From the NCBI RefSeq assembly GCF_040869035.1, contig NZ_CP162100.1, positions 1,798,001-1,862,000 on the forward strand: DNA of 64,000 nucleotides, given 5' to 3'. The stretch is from Vibrio sp. NTOU-M3 (GTDB taxonomy: Bacteria > Pseudomonadota > Gammaproteobacteria > Enterobacterales > Vibrionaceae). Shown one piece after another: positions 47,822-55,586 of the stretch; positions within the stretch are counted from its first letter, which is position 1, and the number at the start of each line of letters is the position of its first letter. The notes under the pieces were generated by a model, which was not told the origin of the DNA, did no database searches, and saw nothing but the letters and a program-made list of their open reading frames with translations. The position numbers were made by a program, and so were the translations under genes.

Positions 47822-48955
47822 ATGGCTTACAGTACTTTTAACAGAAATAAAAATGACCAACTAAAAGAACCAATGTTTCTTGGTCAATCAGTCAACGTTG
47901 CACGTTACGACCAACAAAAGTTCGAGATCTTCGAAAAACTTATTGAGAAGCAACTTTCTTTCTTCTGGCGTCCGGAAGAAGTAGATGTATCTAGCGACCG
48001 TATCGATTACAACAAGTTACCTGATCACGAAAAACACATTTTCATCTCTAACTTAAAATACCAAACACTGCTGGATTCAATTCAAGGTCGTAGCCCAAAC
48101 GTAGCGCTACTACCACTCGTTTCTCTGCCTGAAGTTGAAACATGGATTGAGACATGGTCTTTCTCAGAGACAATCCACTCACGCTCATACACACACATCA
48201 TCCGTAATATCGTGAATGATCCAGGTATCGTCTTTGATGATATCGTAGAGAATGAACACATCTTAAAACGTGCAGAAGACATTTCTCACTATTACGATGA
48301 TCTGATTAAGCTGACGAACGATTACCATCGCTACGGTGAAGGTACTCACCATATCAATGGTGAAGAAGTCTCTATCAAGCTTCATGACCTAAAGAAAAAG
48401 CTATACCTATGCTTAATGTCCGTTAACGCACTAGAAGCGATTCGTTTTTATGTCAGTTTCGCTTGCTCTTTTGCGTTTGCAGAGCGTGAGTTGATGGAAG
48501 GTAATGCGAAGATCATCAAGCTTATTGCTCGTGACGAAGCGCTTCACCTAACAGGTACGCAGCACATGATTAACTTACTGCGTAACGGTCAAGATGACTT
48601 CTCATTCATGCAAGTTGCTGAAGAGTGTAAACAAGAGTGTTTCGACCTGTTTAAAGCAGCGGCTGAACAAGAAAAAGAATGGGCAGAATACCTATTCAAA
48701 GATGGTTCAATGATTGGCCTAAACAAAGACATTTTGTGCCAATACGTTGAATACATTACAAACATTCGTATGCAAGCTGTAGGCTTAGGTGTCGCTTATC
48801 CTGACGCAACATCAAACCCTATTCCTTGGATAAACTCATGGTTATCATCTGACAATGTTCAAGTAGCCCCTCAAGAAGCTGAAATTTCTTCTTACTTGGT
48901 TGGCCAAATTGAAAGTGATGTCAAGGCAGATGACTTTAAGGACTTCGAACTGTAA
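47822..48955 (+). CDS. nrdB: Class Ia ribonucleotide reductase beta subunit
   Basis: 377 aa diiron protein carrying the stable tyrosyl radical, here Tyr123 in [12 protein letters not shown]. Ligand helices ([13 protein letters not shown] and [13 protein letters not shown]) are intact. Its stop overlaps the yfaE start (TAATG). Confidence 0.98.
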   Translation: MAYSTFNRNKNDQLKEPMFLGQSVNVARYDQQKFEIFEKLIEKQLSFFWRPEEVDVSSDRIDYNKLPDHEKHIFISNLKYQTLLDSIQGRSPNVALLPLVSLPEVETWIETWSFSETIHSRSYTHIIRNIVNDPGIVFDDIVENEHILKRAEDISHYYDDLIKLTNDYHRYGEGTHHINGEEVSIKLHDLKKKLYLCLMSVNALEAIRFYVSFACSFAFAERELMEGNAKIIKLIARDEALHLTGTQHMINLLRNGQDDFSFMQVAEECKQECFDLFKAAAEQEKEWAEYLFKDGSMIGLNKDILCQYVEYITNIRMQAVGLGVAYPDATSNPIPWINSWLSSDNVQVAPQEAEISSYLVGQIESDVKADDFKDFEL

Positions 48956-49233
48956 TGCCAACAATCAAAATCAACCGTATTACGACTATCGAATCAAACC
49001 CGTCTAATACTATCTTAGAAACCTTGGAGAGTGCGGGAGTCCAACCTGAATATAATTGCCGCGATGGTCACTGTGGCGCTTGTCGCTGCACCCTTATTTC
49101 AGGTGAAGTTGAATACGTTGGTTTTGCAATGGCTTACACTCAAGGCCAAGAAATTCTTCCTTGTATATGCAAAGCAAAGACCGACATCGAGTTAGATGAC
49201 GTCATCTATAAGCTTAAGGAAAAACGTGCATAG
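48955..49233 (+). CDS. yfaE: 2Fe-2S ferredoxin YfaE (NrdB cofactor maintenance)
   Basis: 92 aa plant-type ferredoxin: Cys35-x4-Cys40-x2-Cys43 (NCRDGHCGACRC), with the fourth ligand at Cys70 or Cys72 (LPCICKA). In E. coli it donates electrons to rebuild the NrdB diferric-tyrosyl cofactor. Overlaps nrdB by one base. Confidence 0.93.
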   Translation: MPTIKINRITTIESNPSNTILETLESAGVQPEYNCRDGHCGACRCTLISGEVEYVGFAMAYTQGQEILPCICKAKTDIELDDVIYKLKEKRA

Positions 49234-49262
49234 TTATGCACTATAAGAAACCAATAATAACG

Positions 49263-49290
49263 AAGGCCAGACTATGTGCTGGCCTTTTTA
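49263..49290 (+). terminator. Terminator of nrdAB-yfaE
   Basis: AAGGCCAG / CTGGCCTT stem, 8-nt loop, then TTTTT. It overlaps the last codons of the convergent gene. Confidence 0.85.
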
Positions 49291-49526
49291 ATACCTGATA
49301 GAAACTCGTCTGCAGTCAACATTGATACGGGTTTGGCCGCGATCTCTCGTCCATCATCATCGAATAACGATAATCGATAGCCTTGATTACTCATGCGGGA
49401 GCCAAGTTCAGGCGCACGACGCCACATTGAAATCACATCAAAAAACTCGCTACTAAGTGCCTCACCCAAAACAACTTTTTGACTTGACACTTGATACTGA
49501 ACTTGAATCTTTGACTGATGAAACAT
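49272..49526 (-). CDS. Conserved hypothetical protein
   Basis: 84 aa, soluble, no signal. Segment WRRAPELGSRMSNQGYRLSLFDDDGREI suggests a small alpha/beta protein. GAGGAG five bases before the ATG supports translation. Its 3' end overlaps the yfaE terminator. Function unknown. Confidence 0.6.
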   Translation of the reverse strand: MFHQSKIQVQYQVSSQKVVLGEALSSEFFDVISMWRRAPELGSRMSNQGYRLSLFDDDGREIAAKPVSMLTADEFLSGIKKAST

Positions 49527-49724
49527 GCCCGCTCCTCACAATAGAACCACTGATGAACTCTCAGTTTAAGCAGATTTGTATTAAATGCACGTCGCAAAGT
49601 GAAGACATTTTAGCCTTCTATTAAAAATCATTCGTTTAGCACTTAGACCAAATTGTCATAAAAAAAACATATGAAACCCAATTGGTAATATAGAGCATAT
49701 TCATTCACTTATTGTCAAACGCAA

Positions 49725-49748
49725 AGCGGGTGTCATTTGACACCCGCT
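49725..49748 (-). terminator. Terminator of the CinA-like gene
   Basis: 11-bp stem AGCGGGTGTCA / TGACACCCGCT with loop TT; weak T-run on the minus strand. Confidence 0.6.
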
Positions 49749-49774
49749 CGCTTTTCATATACCGCTTTCTAACA

Positions 49775-51019
49775 CTATGATCCAATAACACTTTGCGGTA
49801 CAAACATTTCTTTTTCTGATTTTAGAGAACTGTAACGCACAAAAATGGGCTTTGATGAAAGGTAACGACGCAACATGTCCGCTGCGACTGTTGAAATCAC
49901 TAACCTCTGTTCTTTTTTCGAATACGTTCGATTAAATTGCAGCTTTTGTCCCCACTCACCTTCTGGAGCTGCTAGTGCTACAGTAAACGTATCTTCCACT
50001 ACTTTCCCTGTTACCAGAGCCAGATCAGTCGCACACTTTTCACGAGTGGCACCGGCAAGCGCAAAGGTTGCAGCCAGATGATCACTTTCTTCATTGCCTA
50101 GTTGCACTCGGTGCCCCAATACCCAGCCATGACCACAGTATGTCGCAACATGATCATCTTCATGTAACCAATTTGATAACCAACCGAATGTCGACTGTTC
50201 GGTGATCGCCAGTGATTGTTTTCTATGTTCAATCAAACTACCAAGGTGAACTAACATCGGCTCATCAACACTCACGACGTGTGTTTCAATTAAATTAAAT
50301 AGGATCTGCATTAACTTAGATCGATTTTCAACATCGTTCACAGGGCCGAACAGCTTTACTTCAATGAATGGGAGATAAGAGCGATAGCCAAGAGTATAAC
50401 CCGCTGGTAGTTCAACTTTATCTAGCTTATCCGACAATGCAGACTCTGATGTGCCAAAAGTATAGAGACGACTACACTCCTCGCCAGTTACATGTGGAAA
50501 TAAATTTTTTAAATCTGGCAAGATTTGTTCATCGACCATGCGCTTAAATTCTTTTGGTACGCCCGGCGTAAAATAGAACAAACAATCATTGATGTGCATC
50601 TTGAACCCACACGCTGTGCCTATTGGGTTATCTAAAATCTGGCACGACTTCGGTAAGGTTGCTTGTTTTATATTGCTTTCCGGCATGGTGACACCGCGCT
50701 GAGCGAAAAACGCTTCTAATCTGTCGCGCCATTCGGGAAAGACCACAAGCTCCTGCTCCGCAACGTTTGCGGCAGCTTCTGCACTGAGATCATCACTTGT
50801 CGGCCCAAGACCGCCATTAACAATCACAACATCGGTATTGAAACTAAGCATTAACAGCTCTTCCATTAACGATGACATTGCATCGCCAACCGTAGAACGT
50901 TTAATAAGCGAGAAACCGTGAACAAAGAAACGCTCAGACAACCATGCTGCATTGGTATCTAAAATATCTCCATGGAGAACTTCTTCTCCTGTACTAAGCA
51001 TTGCGATCTTCAACATCAT
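49775..51019 (-). CDS. CinA-like protein (YfaY type) with degenerate amidase domain
   Basis: 414 aa. The N-terminal MoCF/COG1058 domain (~1-170) is well kept: STGEEVLHGDILDTNAAWLS, GGLGPTSDD and TPGVPKEF. The C-terminal CinA/PncC domain reads TEQSTFGWL where active NMN deamidases have ESCTGG; the catalytic Ser position is Gln275. Deamidation is therefore unlikely, as proposed for E. coli YfaY, which lies in the same wider neighbourhood. The N-terminal ADP-ribose pyrophosphatase-like activity may remain. A second ATG three bases downstream is equally usable. Confidence 0.8.
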   Translation of the reverse strand: MMLKIAMLSTGEEVLHGDILDTNAAWLSERFFVHGFSLIKRSTVGDAMSSLMEELLMLSFNTDVVIVNGGLGPTSDDLSAEAAANVAEQELVVFPEWRDRLEAFFAQRGVTMPESNIKQATLPKSCQILDNPIGTACGFKMHINDCLFYFTPGVPKEFKRMVDEQILPDLKNLFPHVTGEECSRLYTFGTSESALSDKLDKVELPAGYTLGYRSYLPFIEVKLFGPVNDVENRSKLMQILFNLIETHVVSVDEPMLVHLGSLIEHRKQSLAITEQSTFGWLSNWLHEDDHVATYCGHGWVLGHRVQLGNEESDHLAATFALAGATREKCATDLALVTGKVVEDTFTVALAAPEGEWGQKLQFNRTYSKKEQRLVISTVAADMLRRYLSSKPIFVRYSSLKSEKEMFVPQSVIGS

Positions 51020-51314
51020 TGTTTCCTTTTTATACTTATTTAGACCAAGATTATATACCTAACTTCCGCCAACATGCAGTAAGTATGCTGGTTTAAAAAG
51101 ATTGAGCGAAGCCTTGCATAGGCTCATTCTTATATCCAAAAATTATCACTCAAAACTCGGTTTATTACTTCTGTTATATACATTGTTAAAACTATCTTAA
51201 ACAAAGTTCACGGTACATATTTCATTTTTCATCAATTTTCCGGTTTCCATTCTTTTGGCTTTGTATGATAATTGTGAACCTGATCATTAAAACTATAAGA
51301 TTGTGGAGTTTTCC
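51020..51314. other. Divergent promoter region, CinA-like / DUF3943 genes
   Basis: 295 bp, AT-rich; no specific operator recognised. Confidence 0.3.
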
Positions 51315-52211
51315 GTGTATAAAAAACACATCGCTGCCCTGATGTTGTCTGTTTCAACCTGCGCTAATGCAAGTACATTTGATTCCAACCAACATATCGA
51401 ATTTTCATACACGGTAGATCAACCAGATACTTTCGAGATTTACAATCACTCATATCAGTATGAGGCTCAACCAAGTTATATCTTGGGTTTAACTGAAGGT
51501 GATTTAAAATTAGAAGAGCCATCTTTACCTAAATACCTGCAAGTTCAGGATGGGAAAGATTGGGATTATCTTATGGGTCAAACCTACACGATTTTGGGGT
51601 TAAGTGTTGCTACAGTAGGTTTGATGACGCTATTGCCTGAATCAATCACCAAATGGGATGAAGAGTCCCGTGACTTAAGTAAACTTGGTAGTAAGTGGAA
51701 AGATAATGTTTCTGAAGGCCCAGTATGGGATCGCGATGAGCACTTTCTAAACTACATCATGCACCCATATTTTGGCGGTGTGTACTACACTGCTGCTCGC
51801 CACGCTGGATTCAATGAGTTTGAATCTTTCGTTTACTCTGCAACTATGTCGACATTCTTCTGGGAGTATGGCGTAGAAGCATTCGCAGAAGTTCCTTCAT
51901 GGCAAGATATCTTCATCACGCCGTTTTTCGGCGCGGTTGTGGGTGAATTGATGTTTGAAGCAGAGCAAAACATCGTTTCGACAGGCGGTGAAGTTTGGGG
52001 CTCAGAAACAATGGGTGATGTAACATTGTTTTTCTTAAACCCAGTTGGCCATATTCATGGCTGGGTCACTGACTCTTGGGGTGGCAGTGCAGACTTCCAG
52101 TTCAGCAGCAAACCTTGGTTTGGTAATCAAGATGCCGCTCAATTTGCCATGGATGCTGGCGCAAGCTACGATTCTCAGTTCTATGGTGTAGAACTAAAAA
52201 TTGCTTTTTAA
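51315..52211 (+). CDS. DUF3943-family exported protein
   Basis: 298 aa with a signal peptide (about 1-20, STCANAS). Conserved-looking hydrophobic/aromatic segments WDYLMGQTYTILGLSVATVG, HFLNYIMHPYFGGVYYTAAR and FFWEYGVEAFAEVPSWQD are typical of DUF3943, whose function is unknown; probably envelope-associated. The GTG at 51315 with GGAG six bases upstream is chosen over the GTG at 51303, which precedes that SD. Confidence 0.75.
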   Translation: MYKKHIAALMLSVSTCANASTFDSNQHIEFSYTVDQPDTFEIYNHSYQYEAQPSYILGLTEGDLKLEEPSLPKYLQVQDGKDWDYLMGQTYTILGLSVATVGLMTLLPESITKWDEESRDLSKLGSKWKDNVSEGPVWDRDEHFLNYIMHPYFGGVYYTAARHAGFNEFESFVYSATMSTFFWEYGVEAFAEVPSWQDIFITPFFGAVVGELMFEAEQNIVSTGGEVWGSETMGDVTLFFLNPVGHIHGWVTDSWGGSADFQFSSKPWFGNQDAAQFAMDAGASYDSQFYGVELKIAF

Positions 52212-52240
52212 TCAAAGTAATTTGTCTTCTTTAGAATACA

Positions 52241-52266
52241 AAAAAAGCGGCTAAGCCGCTTTTTTT
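52241..52266 (+). terminator. Terminator of the DUF3943 gene
   Basis: AAAAAAGCGGC / GCCGCTTTTTT, loop TAA. Confidence 0.9.
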
Positions 52267-52407
52267 GTGTCCAAGGTTTAATATTCAATAACTGGCTTAC
52301 TAATTAGGTTAAAAAATTGACCTGTATCAAATCTTATAACCACTCAACTTCTACACTGAAACCAGAAACTTAATAAAAATAAGTCCCTACAATTCAGGAG
52401 GCCTGCT

Positions 52408-52920
52408 ATGAACAGCACTTTTATCGTCAATTTCGTCGGTAAAGCGACGCCAGCCACCATTAAGCAACTTGCTGCCACAACTCATGAAAACGACGGGAAA
52501 TGGTTAATCAGTAAAGTAAACTTTATTGAAGATCAAGTCGCGGCCGTTATCAAGATTGAACTCCCCCAAGACAATGAAGAAACGGTAAAAGAGGCCTTTC
52601 GTAATCAACCTGAACTTCTCGTGCAGTTTGTCGATTCTGATCTTCATGGACACCACGAAGATACAATTTATCAACTTCGTCTTGACTCCAATGATCGCGC
52701 TGGGATTGTGAATGAAATCACTCACGTCTTAGATGGCCAAGGCATTAGTATTCTTGATATGGACTGTCAGCGAGTTTTCATCGCTGGTGGTGGTGGCGTT
52801 AGCTCTAGCCTATTCACCGCAAACATGGCCATTAAATTGCCAAGCGAAGTCGATATTCAAGATGTAGCAAATGAGCTAGAGTCTTTGAGTGAAGATACGC
52901 GAGTAATGCTCGAAGCTTAA
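52408..52920 (+). CDS. GcvR-like ACT-domain protein
   Basis: 170 aa with two ACT domains (about 3-80 and 87-165; second opens YQLRLDSNDRAGIVNEITHVL). Resembles the glycine-cleavage repressor GcvR family, which binds small ligands and partner proteins rather than DNA. No gcv genes nearby, so it may be a paralogue. GGAGG lies upstream of the ATG. Confidence 0.75.
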   Translation: MNSTFIVNFVGKATPATIKQLAATTHENDGKWLISKVNFIEDQVAAVIKIELPQDNEETVKEAFRNQPELLVQFVDSDLHGHHEDTIYQLRLDSNDRAGIVNEITHVLDGQGISILDMDCQRVFIAGGGGVSSSLFTANMAIKLPSEVDIQDVANELESLSEDTRVMLEA

Positions 52921-52939
52921 TTAAACAAAAGATTAACAA

Positions 52940-52966
52940 AGAGCAGCCAATAGGCTGCTCTTTTTG
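52940..52966. terminator. Bidirectional terminator, ACT protein / nspC
   Basis: AGAGCAGCC / GGCTGCTCT stem, loop AATA, with TTTT on the plus strand and TTTG on the minus. Confidence 0.85.
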
Positions 52967-52978
52967 TATGTAATCCAA

Positions 52979-54118
52979 TTATTTGATAGTCCACTGAGAC
53001 AGTGAGCGTTTAAAGTCTGAATAGTCAAACTCATTCAGTTTTTGGATATCGCCATTTGAGCGCTCACAATACACCGACGGCATACGAAGGCCATTAAACC
53101 AATTAAGCTTTACCATGGTGTAACCTGCACTATCTAGAATATGCAGGCGCTGACCAATCTCTAGTGGTTGGTCAAAGTTCGCCACACAGAATTGATCGCC
53201 AGCCAAACAAGAACATGAACCAATGACATATTCGTGCTCGCCGTTTTCTGATGCTTCAAAAATCGACGCTGGCTCGTTGTAAATCAGAGTATCCAAGCGG
53301 TGCGCTTCGGTTGCCGAATCCACAATCGCAGTCTTCTTCACGTTTTCAACGATATCCACCACAGTAACCACAAGATCCGTAGTCTTAGTAATGATCGCTT
53401 CACCCGGCTCTAGGTACATTTGTACTCCATGCTTTTCAGAGAACGATTTCAGCGCTAACCCTAGTTTTTCGATGCCATAACCCGGCCATGTGAAGAACAC
53501 ACCGCCACCCATACTGACCCAATCCAACTTATCTAGGTATTCACCAAACTGTTCAGAAATTGAATCTAACAAACCGATAAACGCGTCCACATCTTTGTTC
53601 TCACAGTTCATGTGGAACATCACACCATCAATACCATCGAAGATTTCTGGTTTGATATGATCGGCTTGAACGCCTAGACGAGAAAACTGACGTGCAGGGT
53701 TTGCCAAGTCTTGACCCGCGTAGCTTACACCTGGGTTAAGGCGAAGACCGATAGACACTTTACCTTCAACGATATGGCGATAAGCCGCTAGCTGTGACTG
53801 CGAGTTGAAAATCATTTTGTCACAGATATCCGCCACTTCGCGTACGTCATCTTCGCTGTAGCCCACACTGTATGCGTGGGTTTCACCACCGAATGTTTCA
53901 TAGCCAAGTTTTACTTCAAACGGGCCTGAACTTGTCGTGCCGTCTAAGTATGGCTTGATGATGTCGAATACACCCCAAGTAGAGAAACACTTCAGCGCTA
54001 ACACTAGCTTAACACCAGAAATCTCTTTGAGCTGCTTCGCTTTCTCTAGGTTCTCAATCAACTTATCTTCGTTGATCATAAAGTATGGGGTTTTAAGTTC
54101 TTCTTTCTTAAATGTCAT
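52979..54118 (-). CDS. nspC: Carboxynorspermidine decarboxylase
   Basis: 379 aa PLP enzyme (alanine-racemase-fold decarboxylase) making norspermidine from carboxynorspermidine. The PLP lysine is in [11 protein letters not shown] near the N-terminus; [23 protein letters not shown] and the C-terminal CLAGDQFC with the catalytic Cys are typical. The ATG at 54118 is used; a GTG 12 bp upstream is possible. Third gene of the norspermidine operon, 199 bp after the dehydrogenase with a large hairpin in the gap. Confidence 0.95.
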   Translation of the reverse strand: MTFKKEELKTPYFMINEDKLIENLEKAKQLKEISGVKLVLALKCFSTWGVFDIIKPYLDGTTSSGPFEVKLGYETFGGETHAYSVGYSEDDVREVADICDKMIFNSQSQLAAYRHIVEGKVSIGLRLNPGVSYAGQDLANPARQFSRLGVQADHIKPEIFDGIDGVMFHMNCENKDVDAFIGLLDSISEQFGEYLDKLDWVSMGGGVFFTWPGYGIEKLGLALKSFSEKHGVQMYLEPGEAIITKTTDLVVTVVDIVENVKKTAIVDSATEAHRLDTLIYNEPASIFEASENGEHEYVIGSCSCLAGDQFCVANFDQPLEIGQRLHILDSAGYTMVKLNWFNGLRMPSVYCERSNGDIQKLNEFDYSDFKRSLSQWTIK

Positions 54119-54170
54119 TTCTATACGCACTCAAGCAGCATCTAACAGATGGATAAGGAAAATTAGTTGA

Positions 54171-54241
54171 TTGGTGTGATTTAGTTTGATTTTGTCCTGT
54201 TCGAACGCAGTGAGTTACAAAATCAAACTAAATGATACCAA
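54171..54241 (-). repeat. Long perfect inverted repeat in the norspermidine operon
   Basis: 17-bp perfect arms (54179-54195 and 54217-54233) around a 21-nt loop, extended by TTGGT/ACCAA across a 3x3 internal loop. It lies between the dehydrogenase stop and the nspC start and has no T-run in either direction. Possible mRNA stabiliser, attenuator or regulator of nspC translation. Confidence 0.7.
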
Positions 54242-54317
54242 CACCTTAAGGTAGCAATCGCTAAAAAGGGAACAGTCCTTGTCCCCTTTAATAAGTAATC
54301 AGACCAAAGGCCAATTC

Positions 54318-55571
54318 TTATTTATTAAGCTCGTGGATCAATGGTAATCCTTGACCCGCTTCAAGCTCCTGAACATGCCAATCGAGACCAATGCTAGGCA
54401 TAGTGTCTAGGAATGGGTCTGGATTTAGCTGCTCCATGTTGAACACACCTTTATCTGCCCATTCACCACGGAAGAACTGAAGCGCAGCTGTGATCGCTGG
54501 TACACCTGTCGTGTAAGAGATCGCTTGGTGCTCAACATCTTCGTATGCAACTTCGTGATCCGCATTATTGTAGATAAACACGCTACGTTCTTTGCCGTCT
54601 TTCTTGCCTTGCACCCAAGTACCGATACACGTTAAGCCCGTGTAGCCCGGAGCTAGTGATGTTGGGTCTGGCAGTAGTGCTTTTAGTACGTGTAGCGGTT
54701 GGACTACTGTACCGTCGTGTAGAGTAAGCGGGTCTGGGCTTAATAGACCGATATCACGCATTACGTTGAAGTAGTTAAGGTAACGGTCACCGAAGCCCAT
54801 CCAGAATTCAATGCGTTTGGCTGGGATAAACTCTTGCATTGAACGAACTTCATCGTGTGCCATTGAGTACACTTTGTGTGACCCACAGTTCGGGAAAGCA
54901 AACTCTAGCATGCGGGAATGACAAGGTACTTGTTTCCACTCTTCGTTTTCCCAGTAGAACGAGTCGCCTTGAATTTCCAGCATGTTTGTCTCTGGATCAA
55001 AGTTAGTCGCAAACTTCTTACCATGGTCACCTGCGTTAACGTCCATTACGTCGATGGTATCAATTTCATCGAACAAGTGTTTCACCGCATACGCTGCGAA
55101 TACGGATACTACGCCTGGATCGAAACCAGCACCTAAAATACCTGTAATGCCCGCTTCTTTAAACTTCTCGCGGTAACCCCATTGCCAATCATAAGCTTGC
55201 GGTACTTGCTGACCTTCAGAACATAAATCAACCGCTACTGATGTATCTAGGTACGAGACTTTCGCTTGGTAACATGCTTCCATAATCGTCATGTTTACCC
55301 ACGGAGGACCTGCATTGATCACCAAGTCAGGCTGAACTTCTTTAATAAGAGCAACAAGTGCCTCTACGTCGTCAGCATTCACTGCACGAGCTTCTAGTTT
55401 CTTAGATGCATCTTTCAGGTTGTTTTTCTTCTGAATAGATTCGATGATCTTTTCACATTTGCCCACAGTACGTGAAGCGATAGTGATGTCACCTAGTACG
55501 TCGTTGTTTTGTGCTGCTTTGTGTGCAACAACCCAGCCAACACCACCTGCACCAATTTGAAGAATTGCCAT
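54318..55571 (-). CDS. Carboxynorspermidine dehydrogenase (saccharopine-dehydrogenase family)
   Basis: 417 aa. Condenses diaminopropane with aspartate semialdehyde, using NADPH, to carboxynorspermidine. N-terminal Rossmann motif ILQIGAGGVGWVVAHKAA; INAGPPWVNMTIMEAC and GITGILGAGFDPGVVSVF are family segments. It starts 16 bp after the fused enzyme's stop. Confidence 0.95.
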   Translation of the reverse strand: MAILQIGAGGVGWVVAHKAAQNNDVLGDITIASRTVGKCEKIIESIQKKNNLKDASKKLEARAVNADDVEALVALIKEVQPDLVINAGPPWVNMTIMEACYQAKVSYLDTSVAVDLCSEGQQVPQAYDWQWGYREKFKEAGITGILGAGFDPGVVSVFAAYAVKHLFDEIDTIDVMDVNAGDHGKKFATNFDPETNMLEIQGDSFYWENEEWKQVPCHSRMLEFAFPNCGSHKVYSMAHDEVRSMQEFIPAKRIEFWMGFGDRYLNYFNVMRDIGLLSPDPLTLHDGTVVQPLHVLKALLPDPTSLAPGYTGLTCIGTWVQGKKDGKERSVFIYNNADHEVAYEDVEHQAISYTTGVPAITAALQFFRGEWADKGVFNMEQLNPDPFLDTMPSIGLDWHVQELEAGQGLPLIHELNK

Positions 55572-55586
55572 TATTCCCTACCCTTA

